DNA of 64,000 bases from Diorhabda sublineata (taxonomy: Eukaryota; Arthropoda; Insecta; Coleoptera; Chrysomelidae). The stretch spans positions 20,103,653 through 20,167,652 of the forward strand of contig NC_079478.1 in NCBI RefSeq assembly GCF_026230105.1, given 5' to 3'. Numbering within the stretch: position 1 is the stretch's first letter; each line of letters opens with the position of its first letter. The notes under the pieces are model-generated. The model was not told where the DNA came from and did not search any database. It worked only from the letters and a program-made list of their open reading frames with translations. Below are positions 24,001 through 34,185 of the stretch, piece after piece. The position numbers were made by a program, and so were the translations under genes.

Positions 24001-27000
24001 AGGTACACTGCCAATATCAGAGGAGACCGCGGCAACTAACTCCCATTCTTTGGGTGTTGGAGGTGTCTTTACGTACTCTTTTAAACAGTTTACAATTGCG
24101 GTACAATTTTTGAAATGCTTTGTTACATCAACGAATGATAGGAATCATCAGAAGCCAAAAACCTGAGTTTTATAGTCAGACGAACTTGAACGCTGATTGC
24201 TTGGCGAAAATTAGTATTTTGATTACTTGTCACTGGTTCTATCATCGATATTAACAATTCAAAATCCCCATTTGAGATTTGACATTCTCGTAAAATTTGT
24301 AAACAAACACCCGGGCGTCAAACCATTTCGGAAATCATCACCACTATATTCATAACGCCGTAAAAACAATTGTCTCTGCCCCCATTGACGAGAATGAGGT
24401 TCTTCCATTGAAATATAAGCTGCCTCAATGCATACGACGGCGGCGGTTCAAATAATCCATTCTTCGACAAAAACTTAATTGACTAATGTTTCATGGCGAA
24501 TCGCAATTGTTTGGTGAAAATGTTTGCTGAAATTGTTTGTCAAACAATTGTTTGTTGAAATGAGAAATATTTGTTAAAACTGCATTTTAATCAACGTATT
24601 TGACAAACTTGTTTCCCCATTGTTTGTTCAATGGAGAGGCACTTTAATAAAACGAACATTAAAAAAAATAATAATTATATGGAAATCAAATTTTTTAACA
24701 GTTTAATTCAGTTTTATTTAGAACCTATTAAAGAAAATATAAATTTAAATATTGTGTTATTTATTATATAATATAAACTTTGCATCTTTCTTATCTGTAG
24801 GGTCGTGCTCTTTGTGTTTAACAAAACATCGTTTCTATCTAGTGTTATAACGTCATTACTTTCACAATATTATCAAAATAATTATTTCCAAGAAGAAAGC
24901 TCAATTATTTTATTTTCTCATTGACCAAATCCATTCGATGATTGTGCTTATCAATGATTTTTACATCCGGCGTCCCACGGAATAAAATAATAAAAATATG
25001 TCGTTTCAGATGAGTTTGAAGTAGTAGTTGTTTTAGGTCAAATGGTTAAACTCGTATTTCCTGCTAATGCCAATTATGACGTTTGAACATAAAGTATTTA
25101 TACAATAATTGCTTCTAGTTTTGAAGGACGTTCCGATTATAATTAAATAATTGTTATAAATATCAAAAAATAAAAATAAAACAAAAGACCTATCAACATT
25201 TAAATATTTAAATTTAAATAATATATGTTTCTAACTTGTAGACCTTGACTCATAAATATAATTTACCCTTTTAAATATTAAAATGAAGGGACCATATATT
25301 ACCATCAAACTCACTATGATTTATGAAAAATATTTGATACAGAGATAAGCACGTCTCAGATAGAAAAGAAAGTTTTAGTTTCTAAATTATTTGGTCTAAA
25401 ATATAAGACACTTCTCGGTGTTATGTAGAATGTTATGCAGATAATAATTAGTGTTTTTTTCTTCATTTCGGAATTGCGTCTTCAGTAAGTCGAAAATATA
25501 CATTAATAAACTTCGTTATAAATTTCGTTAAACATTAACTTTTTTTTCTATCTATTTACAGGGCAAATCGTACAATTAACAGACAAGATGTCAACGAAAG
25601 ATAGGATTGTTTTATGTGCTGCCGAAATTGGTGGTACAGCAATTCTCTTATTTTTAGGTTGTTTAGGATGTGTTAATTCTTTAGCATCAGGAGGTTTTAT
25701 TCCACACGAGCAAATTTCTTTTACATTTGGTCTAGCTGTGATGGTTGCAATTCAGGTGAAACATTTTTCGTACTATAACTAAACCGATACAAATCCAATT
25801 TTCTTTCCTAAACTTACGATTCCCAGAAATATAGATTTCCAAGTTTTGAATTTACATCTCTTTTTCCATTTAATAGTTTTTTGACACAATGAGGTTCTAT
25901 TTTGAACCGCCCGAAAGTTTTATGGATTATTTTCATTAGATATATCCTTACTTTTTATGTTTTGATTGATTAATATTTGAATAAAACACCATATTTCATA
26001 TTTTTGTAGGTATTTGGACACATTTCGGGAGCGCACATCAATCCAATTGTAACAGTTGCGGCAGCTACCTTAGGAGACTTACCATTAATTCAAGTACCAA
26101 TCTATTTCGTAGGGCAATTAATAGGTTCCCTTTTAGGATTTGGATTGTTGTTGGTAAAAATAATATTTCACTTTGAAATACGAACATTTCAGCGTATTAA
26201 CAATAACGTATTATAGGTAGTAACACCCGAAGTTAACGTGGGAAACGTATATAATAATATTACTGGAATAAAGATCGGTTCGGGAGTCTGTTCACCGGGA
26301 CTTCATCCAAACATAACTACCGGACAAGGACTTTTCGTCGAATTTCTTCTTAGCTTAATTTTGGTTCTATTCTGTTGCGGAATATGGGATAGAAGAAATA
26401 AAGATAAACATGATTCCGTACCCATCAAATTCGGTCTTGCTGTAGCAGTTCTTGCCATGGCTGGGGTAAGATCTATATTATATATAGGTAGTCTTACAAT
26501 ATTTCACTTATTCTAGAAGTTGTTATTTTTTCAATACATTACAACATTTTAGGGTCCTTACACTGGAGCTAACATGAATCCAGCAAGAAGTTTCGCCCCT
26601 GCTCTATTGAATGGTGATTGGAACAACCATTGGGTGCGTATAAAATAACAATATTAATATTTCTTACCAACAATAATTAGGAAAATGGACGGATATAAAA
26701 ATTTATATCGCGTTACATTTTTTTTATTCGTAATAATACTTGTATTTGTGTTTGTATAAAATCCCAACCCCGAAATCCTCTTAAATGAATCCTGTATGTA
26801 TTCTTTAGTTACTGCTCGTTGACAATGTTAATGTGCTTAATTTACTGTATTTTTTTATTATATGTCATCAATTATTATTTCAGATCTACTGGATCGGACC
26901 TCTAGCAGCTGGATTCGTCGGAGGTTTACTTTACAGACTAATTTTTAGAAAACCAGAACCACCTTCCAAGGAAATTGTACCGGAAGGAATCGCATTAAAC

Positions 27001-27018
27001 GCGAAAAACATGAATTAG
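21006..27018 (+). CDS. Aquaporin, entomoglyceroporin-like (gene 3 of 3)
   Basis: Firm exons are 25562-25755, 26010-26153, 26217-26465, 26553-26633 and 26884-27018. Exon 2 starts at the same codon phase as in gene 1. A candidate first coding exon at 21006-21015 (Met-Val-Lys plus G, then GTAGTT) fits that phase and gives 270 aa. Otherwise the ATG at 25588 gives 258 aa, supported by a possible noncoding exon with a GTAAGT donor at 25493. Using the longer numbering, filter residues are Phe59, Ala196, Ala205 and Arg211. The first pore motif is Asn-Pro-Ile instead of Asn-Pro-Ala (residues 79-81); the second is intact. The segment between helices 4 and 5 is 16 residues longer than in gene 1 and holds two possible N-glycosylation sites (NNIT, PNIT). 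AATAAA at 27066. Confidence 0.8.
22289..22839. mobile_element. Tc1-like fold-back MITE
   Basis: Two inverted arms of about 165 bp (22289-22455 and 22665-22839) are around 85% alike by eye and both contain GGTTTGTCAAAAAATGTG. The ends are CAGTCCAC and GTGGACACTG, flanked by TA. There is no transposase; the open frame at 22153-22530 is just the left arm. If the 21006 exon is right, this lies in intron 1 of aquaporin gene 3. Confidence 0.85.
22845..23570. other. Intergenic or intronic, nothing recognised
   Basis: AT-rich DNA between the MITE and the Harbinger element. No exon seen. Confidence 0.45.
23769..23788. repeat. (TG)n microsatellite
   Basis: About ten TG units inside the Harbinger element. 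Confidence 0.8.
23801..23959 (+). pseudogene. MADF-domain protein start (Harbinger ORF)
   Basis: The ATG at 23801 opens MSKEFWSQENLMRLINVYES, followed by a pattern of W and charged residues (LLWD, RRDALDDIAKDLGV). This is the beginning of a MADF (Myb/SANT-like) domain, the partner protein that helps Harbinger transposases bind DNA. A stop after about 53 codons truncates it, close to where the opposite-strand transposase fragment ends. Confidence 0.6.
23985..24475 (-). pseudogene. Harbinger transposase N-terminal fragment
   Basis: Minus-strand frames read NGDFELLISMIEP, then NFRQAISVQVRLTIKLRFLA and SDDSYHSLM, followed after frame breaks by KEWELVAAVSSDIGSVPWQKD. This is the usual N-terminal helix region of the DDE Harbinger nuclease, joined by a large deletion to its C-terminal end. 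The catalytic DDE core is missing. Confidence 0.65.
24647..25555. other. Upstream region or intron of aquaporin gene 3
   Basis: AT-rich with no further transposon. It includes a possible 5' noncoding exon ending at 25492 before GTAAGT. Confidence 0.4.
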
Positions 27019-27065
27019 CATTTAGAGGACAAAAAAAATTGTTATTTTTTTAAATACAACATATA

Positions 27066-27071
27066 AATAAA
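27066..27071 (+). other. Polyadenylation signal AATAAA
   Basis: Hexamer 48 bp after the stop codon of the third aquaporin gene. Confidence 0.6.
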
Positions 27072-27074
27072 TTT

Positions 27075-27545
27075 TGTTACTTGTTTTTTTTAATCAAATT
27101 AATTATTTTCACCCGACCAATAAATTTGCTTTTTAAATATTGCTAAAAAAATTGCCAATTTTATTAGCGTTTTCTTTTCGAGGCTAAAAATTAGTTTAAA
27201 AGATTTCACTCGATCTTCTTTAGTCACGATCTTCAACAATTAATAAATTTTTAGGAATTCGATAGTATCTGCTACTGCTAATTCTATATGGAAACATTGC
27301 CTAAATAAGTATCTTTAGTTATTTATGGAGTTCCCTCTTATAATCAAAAACAATTTATTTAATATAAAAATGTTTCTCGTTAACTGTTTCACAGTAGAAA
27401 CAAACACCACTGCATCTGAAGTAATTGATAAGCTAAAGCAGTGTCATTAAACTTTTCACTAGATTCCATTCAAGATAAAGCTCCTTTACCATGAAAGATA
27501 AAATATTTTCCAATTAGCAAGTTATGAAATACATTTCCAAATACC
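27075..27545. other. Intergenic, nothing recognised
   Basis: AT-rich DNA between aquaporin gene 3 and the diverged tandem repeat. Confidence 0.45.
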
Positions 27546-27559
27546 TACTACCATTTATT

Positions 27560-28330
27560 TATTTGTTTTTGCGTTGCCATCTAGTAGAATATGCCCAAAG
27601 TATTGTGTCAGTACCCCAGAAAGACAACAGTTAACTATAAAACGCCTTGCTGTTATTATATATTGGTATAGGATAGATGGCTCTACTGTTCGGTAAATTG
27701 AATTTTTCATTTTAGTACTGTACCGTAAAGAATAAAAATTTCACAATATTTCACTTGGCAAAAAATCTATTATAATTTTTCTCATGTTAAAAATTGTGCA
27801 AAACCTTAATAATTATAAATCACATCAAATTATATGGTAATGCCATCTAGTAGAAAATTGCTAAAGCATTGTGTTACATACCATAGGAAGTTGCTCGTCG
27901 TCTTGCTTTTATTGATTCTATACGATAGATAGATCTACAGACTGGTAAATCGAATTCAATTCAGTATTGTACTAAAAAAGATAAAAAGTTAACAATATTT
28001 TCATTCATAAGTTATAAAACATCTATTATCATATATTGAAAATATCATATTACGCAGAACGTGAATAGCAGAGAGTTGCTAAAGTAAGGCGTTAGTTATC
28101 GTGATATGCTTTTGATATATGTTCGTTTACGATAGATGGATCCACTGACCACTAAAATGAATTTTATTTTTTGGTGAAACTGATACAAAAGCGACATAGT
28201 TAGAAAAACGAAATGACATAATTTTATGAAAAATATTTTGTTATATACTTGAAGAGAATTACTACTAATTTTGTGTGAAGTTGAATGTCATACTATGTAC
28301 GTATCAAGGTAGATACAGGAACGGTTCATT
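27560..28330. repeat. Diverged tandem repeat, about three units of 240-280 bp
   Basis: Units starting near 27573, 27840 and 28070 share an ordered set of words. These are GCCATCTAGTAGAA (first two), a TTGCTAAAG-type word, a GATAGATGG/GATAGATAG word followed by CTACTG/CTACAG/CCACTG, and a GGTAAATTGAAT-like stretch. Identity is modest. No coding content is visible. Confidence 0.5.
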
Positions 28331-28676
28331 GATTTTTACTGCACTAATTTTTAAATTATTATGTCGTTGAATGTTCGGAGATTTTTGAATAAATTGGCAG
28401 AAGAATAGAATTTTTTTTGGTACGGATATAACTGACACAATCACTCGAGCTAATATCCTAACATATTTTATCTTCATAATTCTACAACTTTGATTTTTTA
28501 TGATGGTGGGAGTGTAGTTTATAATTACCTACTTTTTGAAAACATGAAATAAAAAGATAGATGGGTCGAATATAAATAAAACACCAACAAAAGATATATT
28601 GAGAAAGAAAATAACTTTGAATAATCATTATACCTAATTATTATATTATACTGTTTTTTTTTTTTTCGGGCTTCGG

Positions 28677-28736
28677 TTAATAAGTCATACGTGACGTTTC
28701 GCCCACGTACGCGGCGGGCATTCTCAAAGTTATTAA
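28677..28736 (-). ncRNA. Hammerhead-like hairpin motif, related copy
   Basis: The layout matches the copies at 3.1 and 58.2 kb: arm TTAATAA, spacer, GTTTCG, GC-rich stem-loop (GCCC/GGGC), TTCTCAAAG, then arm TTATTAA. Outer arms are perfectly complementary over 7 bp but differ from the other copies. On the minus strand it reads TTGAGAA, stem II, CGAAAC, GTC, so the core departs from CUGANGA at two places. Membership is by layout; activity is doubtful. Confidence 0.3.
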
Positions 28737-28863
28737 ATGCCCAAATGTCAACGAACAAAAGAATATGTTAAATTAATTATATTATTAATGTGAGATACTA
28801 CTTTTCAACATACATATTTAATTATATGAATATATTTTTCCAATTAATACATAAATACATTTT

Positions 28864-30532
28864 CTATTTTTTGACGTGTTTAATTCCCTTTCGTAATGCT
28901 TCTTTATTTAAATCCGAGCCCCATTTTGGATAAAATTCGTTCCTTTCCAATTCCAAACGCGTGTTGAAATTTTCCTCAACCGCAACGTTTGCCACCGCTT
29001 TATAAGATCGAGTTATAGAACTATCAATTGTAGTCAGACTTTTTATAAATTCCAGTGCCTCTTCCATCCTATTATCCGTCTTTACTACTTTATAAACGAA
29101 GCCTAATTCTAGACATTCTTCGGGATTGTACATTTTTGACGATAGCAGAATCTCCAGAGCTTTTCTTTGTCCTACGATTTGAATTAACCTGAAAAGGTCA
29201 TTTTTAAAAACGTATTTATGAATGATTAAAATAGAAGCTAGTAATATTGAAGTTTTGAATATTTGACAGTGGTAACGTATGAAGATATTTTCTTTTGAGT
29301 CACTAGGGGTGGGCCAAATAATCGATTAATCGAAAAATATCGATTAATCGGAAAATATAAAAATATCGATAAGATAATCTTGAGGTTGTTAAAAAGTTTC
29401 GCGGCTATGGTATACACACTATTTTTCATACAATAGTTAAAATAATCAAATAATATAATAAGCAATTTAACGATTTTCTGAATAATTATTTCAAATATCT
29501 TCTGTGGGTTAATTATTTGATTTGTTTTTATTGGGAATCAAACCATAATGTCTGCTGTATATTCCTAGTGGAACATACTCGTTCTTTCTCTTGTTTTTTG
29601 TAGGAATATCAAACTACAATCGTTCTTTTGAAGCTTTATTTCCGATATTCGAATAATCGAAAATTAATTATTTCCAATTGATCGATTATTTTCGATTGAT
29701 GGATCGAAAATAACCGATTATTTTATATAATGGATTATATTTTTTGATAATTGCCCAGCCCTATGTGTCACTATAGTTTATCCATAAAATTCCTCCTTCA
29801 GATCGGGAACATTAATGTTCGTTCGAAATTTTCATCAAACCACGTGATTTTGAATAAATTAAAAGAAATATTTAGATAAATTATCTAATTTACGAATCAA
29901 CTTGGTAATTTTTTTTATTTACTTACCTAGTCGCTCCTCCCCAAGCTGTCATTATTCCCATTTTCCCATGGACGAATCCCAATTTAGCATCATCGGCGAG
30001 CAAGATAAAATCGGAAAAAACAGATATTTCAGCTCCTCCTCCTACCGTCACCCCATGTACTAATGTAACGCTAACTAGGGGTAGTTTTCTGAATCTTAAA
30101 ACATTGTAAACAATAACAAAATAATCGACGACGAAAATTCAATATATTTTACCTTTTCAGAATATCGTGCATATAGTAACTCATGTAAAAACCAGCTGTT
30201 GGATTATTTTCTTTTCTTGCGAAATCTAAATCTCCTCCCGAACAGAAATTCACTCCTTTGCTAAATATAAGAACGGCTTTACCATCAACCCAACTTTCTA
30301 ATTCTCGTACACATTTATTTAAATCGGTCAACATTTTTCCTAGGTACAATTCTTTTTATAAAAATTAAAAGTAAATTTAAAACTTACCACTAATAGCGTT
30401 CCTTTTCTCTTGATGATTTATACAAATCATCGCAATACCATCATCCCAATGGTCTTTTAATAAAGTTATTTCTCCTCCTTTGTACCGAGATAAAAATTTT
30501 TCCATATATTCCAAATCATTACTTAGATCCAT
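28864..30532 (-). CDS. ECHDC1: Ethylmalonyl-CoA decarboxylase-like (crotonase family)
   Basis: Four exons join in frame on the minus strand: 30388-30532, 30153-30339, 29927-30094 and 28864-29188 (274 aa), with GT-AG introns in every junction. The crotonase fold is shown by FSKGVNFCSGGDLDF (residues 74-88, oxyanion-hole loop) and HGVTVGGGAEISVF (124-137, CoA-binding loop), then FVHGKMGI-x-x-x-WGGATRL. The N-terminus (LEYMEKFLSRYKGGEI) is typical of ECHDC1, an enzyme that removes ethylmalonyl-CoA or methylmalonyl-CoA side products made by acetyl-CoA carboxylase (known for vertebrate members). No transit peptide is evident, fitting a cytosolic enzyme. Intron 3 contains a hAT MITE. It is divergent from the gene at 31573. 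Confidence 0.85.
29304..29763. mobile_element. hAT-type MITE in intron 3 of ECHDC1
   Basis: The ends are TAGGGGTGGGC and, inverted, TAGGGCTGGGC. They are flanked by 8-bp target copies TGAGTCAC (29296-29303) and TGTGTCAC (29764-29771), matching at 7 of 8. The 460-bp body has repeated ATCGATTAATCG words near both ends and no transposase. Confidence 0.85.
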
Positions 30533-31572
30533 GGATAACGTTTACTTACAATTCATTCAATTTATTAAGTTTTCAAAACAGTAACTGTTTTATTAAAATC
30601 GAAACGATGAATTATTCAATCGGCATAATTGGTATTCGGGTCATTGTATAAATATTCATTTTGTTCGAATGACATAAGTTAAACATGATACAGTTGTCTC
30701 ATGTATTACAATCTATTTAATATAGATATTTTACGTTTTTTTTAGAATCTACTACTACACTACTAAAATCAAATGAGCAATGCAAAAATCGATATTTTTA
30801 TTTATCGAGCAATGATCAGCGATTGATTGATCCCAAATAAATCTAACGTTGAAATTTAATTAAAAATGAAGAGAAACAATTTAAGTATATCATTAAGTAT
30901 AAAAAATTGAATATTGAAGTTAAAGAATAATAAAAGAGAATTTATTTAGAGTTTCAATGAAAAAATATCAAAAAATTGCCGCAGCAACTTTGTTACTGTC
31001 AGCTAGAAAAATCTATGATTTCCTTTGATAAACACAAAATAATCGGCTGCTTAATAAAACTGTAAACAGAAACTGAAAAATAACTTGTCAAAAATATCTT
31101 CGACTTGTATTACCTTTGATCAATTAGAACTGACCATTTCTATAAATTCGTCTCACATTTTCATTACCTCCATTATTAATTTCGATTAATGTATCGATAA
31201 TTCGATTTATAGACCCCTATATAACTGTTGGCCATTATATGGGGGCACTTATACCACCTGATGTCAAAGTTCATCAATAGCATTCTCTTATATTTCGACG
31301 AATCATAATATTTTTCTTATCGATATTATTGGCTAGCATTTAGGCTTAAACTTGAAGATATACTTGACACGATTATTCGTATAAGTATTCTAACTTAAAT
31401 ATCTATTTTTATACTGTGAAATTATTTTCGAAAATGAGATAATATGAACAAATAATATTATCATAAAAAGCGACGTTTTAGTGTCCCATATTTTGAGGTT
31501 ATACTAAAAAATGTCAAAATTCCAAATGTTATATTAAAATTTTCGTGAAATTATCTTTAATTATAAATAAAA
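30533..31572. promoter_or_regulatory. Shared upstream region of two divergent genes
   Basis: About 1 kb separates the start codons of the ECHDC1-like gene (minus) and the 31573 gene (plus). It must contain both 5' leaders and promoters. No transposon or TATA box that I can place with confidence. Confidence 0.45.
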
Positions 31573-32890
31573 ATGGCTGTAGAATTAACACCGGTATCTT
31601 TAAAAGCTGAACACATGGGTGCACCTCCGGCGAATTCTGTAAAGTATAATCCAAACTATCGCATCGATCACTTCAACAATTACAGAAACGAGGTACTATC
31701 CCGGATACCTCCTTCTCACTACGAATGGGGTGGAATGTCCAGTATTTACACTCCCTCGCCTGATTTTTCGACTTATAAAAATACGTTAATACATAACAAT
31801 TTTCCCAGATCGGAGGTTAGCGGCATTGATAGAGAACGGTCCCAACAGGTGGATGATTACTATCTCATGTGCCAATTACACAGAGATCAGTATAAAGATA
31901 CCTCAGGTAATCTATAAGTAATTTTTCCTTAAAGACATTCGCAACTCTTTCAAAAACAATTATGTCATGTCTTCTAGTTACTTTATAAAACGTAACTAAT
32001 AGAATAAAAAAATTCAAAAGGTTTTTAAATAGTTCAAGAATGAGACATATTTGCGAAAGTACTCTAAAGAAAATAACAAGTTCGTTGTTTTTCAAAATGC
32101 AATAACATCAAAAATAAAGAACTTTTCACTACCGAAAATTTGCAACTTTATTGTTTGAATTTGCACCGTCGAAAAAATGCGATAATTTTTAACGGGTTTT
32201 TCATAATCATACAATATTTGTTAAAACATTGAATGAATGAATATTTAAATTCCCCACGATAGAATGAAGTAAAATAATAAATAAGAGTTTATTTTTCTAT
32301 AAATAGGATAATTTAATCCGCCGTGTTTTCCAATAATTATAAAAAAACCGTTATGAATTATCGCATTTTTTCTACGGTCCAAATTCAAACAATAAAGTTG
32401 CAAATTTTCGGTAGTGAAAAGTTCTTTATTTTTGATGTTATTGCATTTTGGAAAACAACGAACTTTGTGATTTCTTTGCGTAAAAATTGTCAAGTTGCAA
32501 ATTTTCTTAAATAGATATCATATAAGTGCAAATTGAGCCCTACACGTAGGTATTTTTATAATTTTAATAACTTGCATGCTGACGGCCAACAGGGTGTTGG
32601 TTCCTTATAGATGTTATTATGATAGGATTGAAAACAAACGGTATTATAGATAATATAACATTCCAGGTAGATTACATCCTCTGAATTACTTCAAAAAGCC
32701 AGAATACTTGTATCAGTGTCCAATAGATCCAACAAGTCACTATATTAAATATCCAGATTATCATGTGAAGTATTCGCAACCTATTGTCCTTCCATTGACG
32801 TTAGAAAGAACACTGAAAACTCCTTTACTCCCAGATCGAGCTCTAACTGGTATTTATAATGCCAGTAGTGACATAGCTTATAAACGTTAA
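31573..32890 (+). CDS. Hypothetical Tyr/Pro/His-rich protein, two exons
   Basis: Exons 31573-31906 and 32667-32890 join in phase (185 aa). The donor is CAGGTAATC and the acceptor is TTCCAG. The protein is soluble and lacks a signal peptide or membrane segment. It is rich in Tyr, Pro, Ser and His, with motifs such as PPSHYEWGGM, YTPSPDFSTY, LHPLNYFKKPEYLYQCPIDP and a C-terminal LTGIYNASSDIAYKR. I do not recognise the family. The composition resembles small structural proteins of cilia and sperm tails, but that is only an impression. AATAAA at 32905 follows 15 bp after the stop. The intron contains a fold-back repeat. Confidence 0.65.
32049..32503. repeat. Fold-back (inverted-repeat) element in intron
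   Basis: Arms of about 160 bp (32049-32210 and 32322-32503) are inverted copies, about 85-90% alike by eye. Both contain ATGCAATAACATCAAAAATA on opposite strands. The spacer is about 110 bp. The element lies wholly in the intron of the 31573 gene. I could not define a clear target duplication. Confidence 0.8.
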
Positions 32891-32904
32891 TTGTTTTTCA
32901 TTTC

Positions 32905-32910
32905 AATAAA
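32905..32910 (+). other. Polyadenylation signal AATAAA
   Basis: Hexamer 15 bp after the stop of the 31573 gene. Confidence 0.6.
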
Positions 32911-33046
32911 GAAATAATTTGTGCTGTTTAATTTAATGAAACACTAAACTGAAAAGTAATTAATATTTTAGTCTAATCCAAATTAATTTTATATAATGTA
33001 TTAAATTAACACGGAGTTGGATAAAAGCATTTTGTGCATTTGCTTT

Positions 33047-33160
33047 TTATGACAGAACATTCATCCTCTTCCCCACATAACTTGCACTACTTCCAGCTGC
33101 ACTAAGATCCAGATTTTTCTTAGACCTTATATCATTCAAGCTCTGACGATTAATGAAACT
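33047..33160 (-). CDS. Possible terminal exon of an unknown gene
   Basis: On the minus strand a pyrimidine-rich tract and TGCTTTCAG precede a 38-codon frame that ends in TAA. The predicted tail contains NRQSLNDIRSKKNLDL, SAAGSSASYVGKRMNVLS. The composition looks like real protein rather than random AT-rich translation. It is convergent with the 31573 gene. No upstream exon of the same gene was found in the window, so this may be the last exon behind a long intron, or a chance frame. Confidence 0.35.
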   Translation of the reverse strand, partial: SFINRQSLNDIRSKKNLDLSAAGSSASYVGKRMNVLS

Positions 33161-33169
33161 CTGAAAGCA

Positions 33170-34111
33170 CATTCATTCTTATTTTTTTTTTTCAATAACT
33201 TCTTACTCGTATTGTTTATTTTGTTACATTACATCCTTTCTTGTTTCCCTTCCCGACTACTGATAACCCAAACCAAAAAAAAGCCGTGGGCAGCAGACCT
33301 CCATCACGAAAGTCGAATTTTTCGTGGAATGAAGAATTTAACTAATATACAAACAAATCTTTCCATAAAATGAATTTCTTGGAAATGATATTAATTCTCA
33401 ATCTTATTTCTTTATATGGAAAATTTGCTATTCCTCAATAACTTTTCATTTCACAAGTTAACTCTCTCTCTAGAATGAAAATTCATAATTTCAATAGATC
33501 CGGTGGTCTTGTTCAATTTCAATTGACAACAAAGAAAAAATTGTCATAATGACAAGAAATTTTGAAAATGGGAAGTAAAAAAAATCACCCTAGCAACGAT
33601 CATACTCGTATTATTCATTAAATAGGAGGCGGTCCAGTTCAACAATTACAACGATCAAAATGATTTTGGGCGTTTTGTGCTAGAAGAACTGAAGAAGAAA
33701 ACTTTGAACTTGAGAAAGACAATTCTTCAACATCACCCCTACTAGCATACGAAGTTCGAACCCTCTAGTTAAACTTTTTCTGGCCAAAAAATAAGAAAAT
33801 ATAACAAAAATGACCATAAAATGGAGAGGGGTGGAGATGGAAAGTTTCGACCTTAGACCGGAAATCATCTCGCAACTAATTGAAGCTACATGTGGAATTT
33901 CATTTTTCAGTCGCTTTTCGTTTGACCTGCAGAGGTAAGCAAAAGTCAAAAACCACTTTTTTGCACTGCGACCCCTCGAAATATTTATTTGTTTTCAACC
34001 AAACTCTAATAACATCAATCCGCCGCCAAAAAAACCATGTATGCTAATTTTGAACCAAATCGGACCCATAGCAATTGCTCGAGAGACGAAAATAAGAATT
34101 GTAGCTTAAAC

Positions 34112-34185
<74 letters not shown>

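Larger units (their letters stand above)
23578..24643. mobile_element. PIF/Harbinger transposon, internally deleted
   Basis: Imperfect inverted ends (left AGCCGCGTTCCCACTGGACA; the right end also carries ACAAACA after an imperfect match) are flanked by the 3-bp target copy TTA (23575-23577 and 24644-24646), typical of this superfamily. The 1.07-kb body keeps pieces of both Harbinger proteins on opposite strands: a MADF-type DNA-binding start and the N-terminal part of the transposase. The rest of the transposase is missing. Confidence 0.8.

Noticed and set aside
33740..33790. GTTCGAACC resembling a tRNA T-loop
   Set aside because: No acceptor stem, D-loop or anticodon arm around it.
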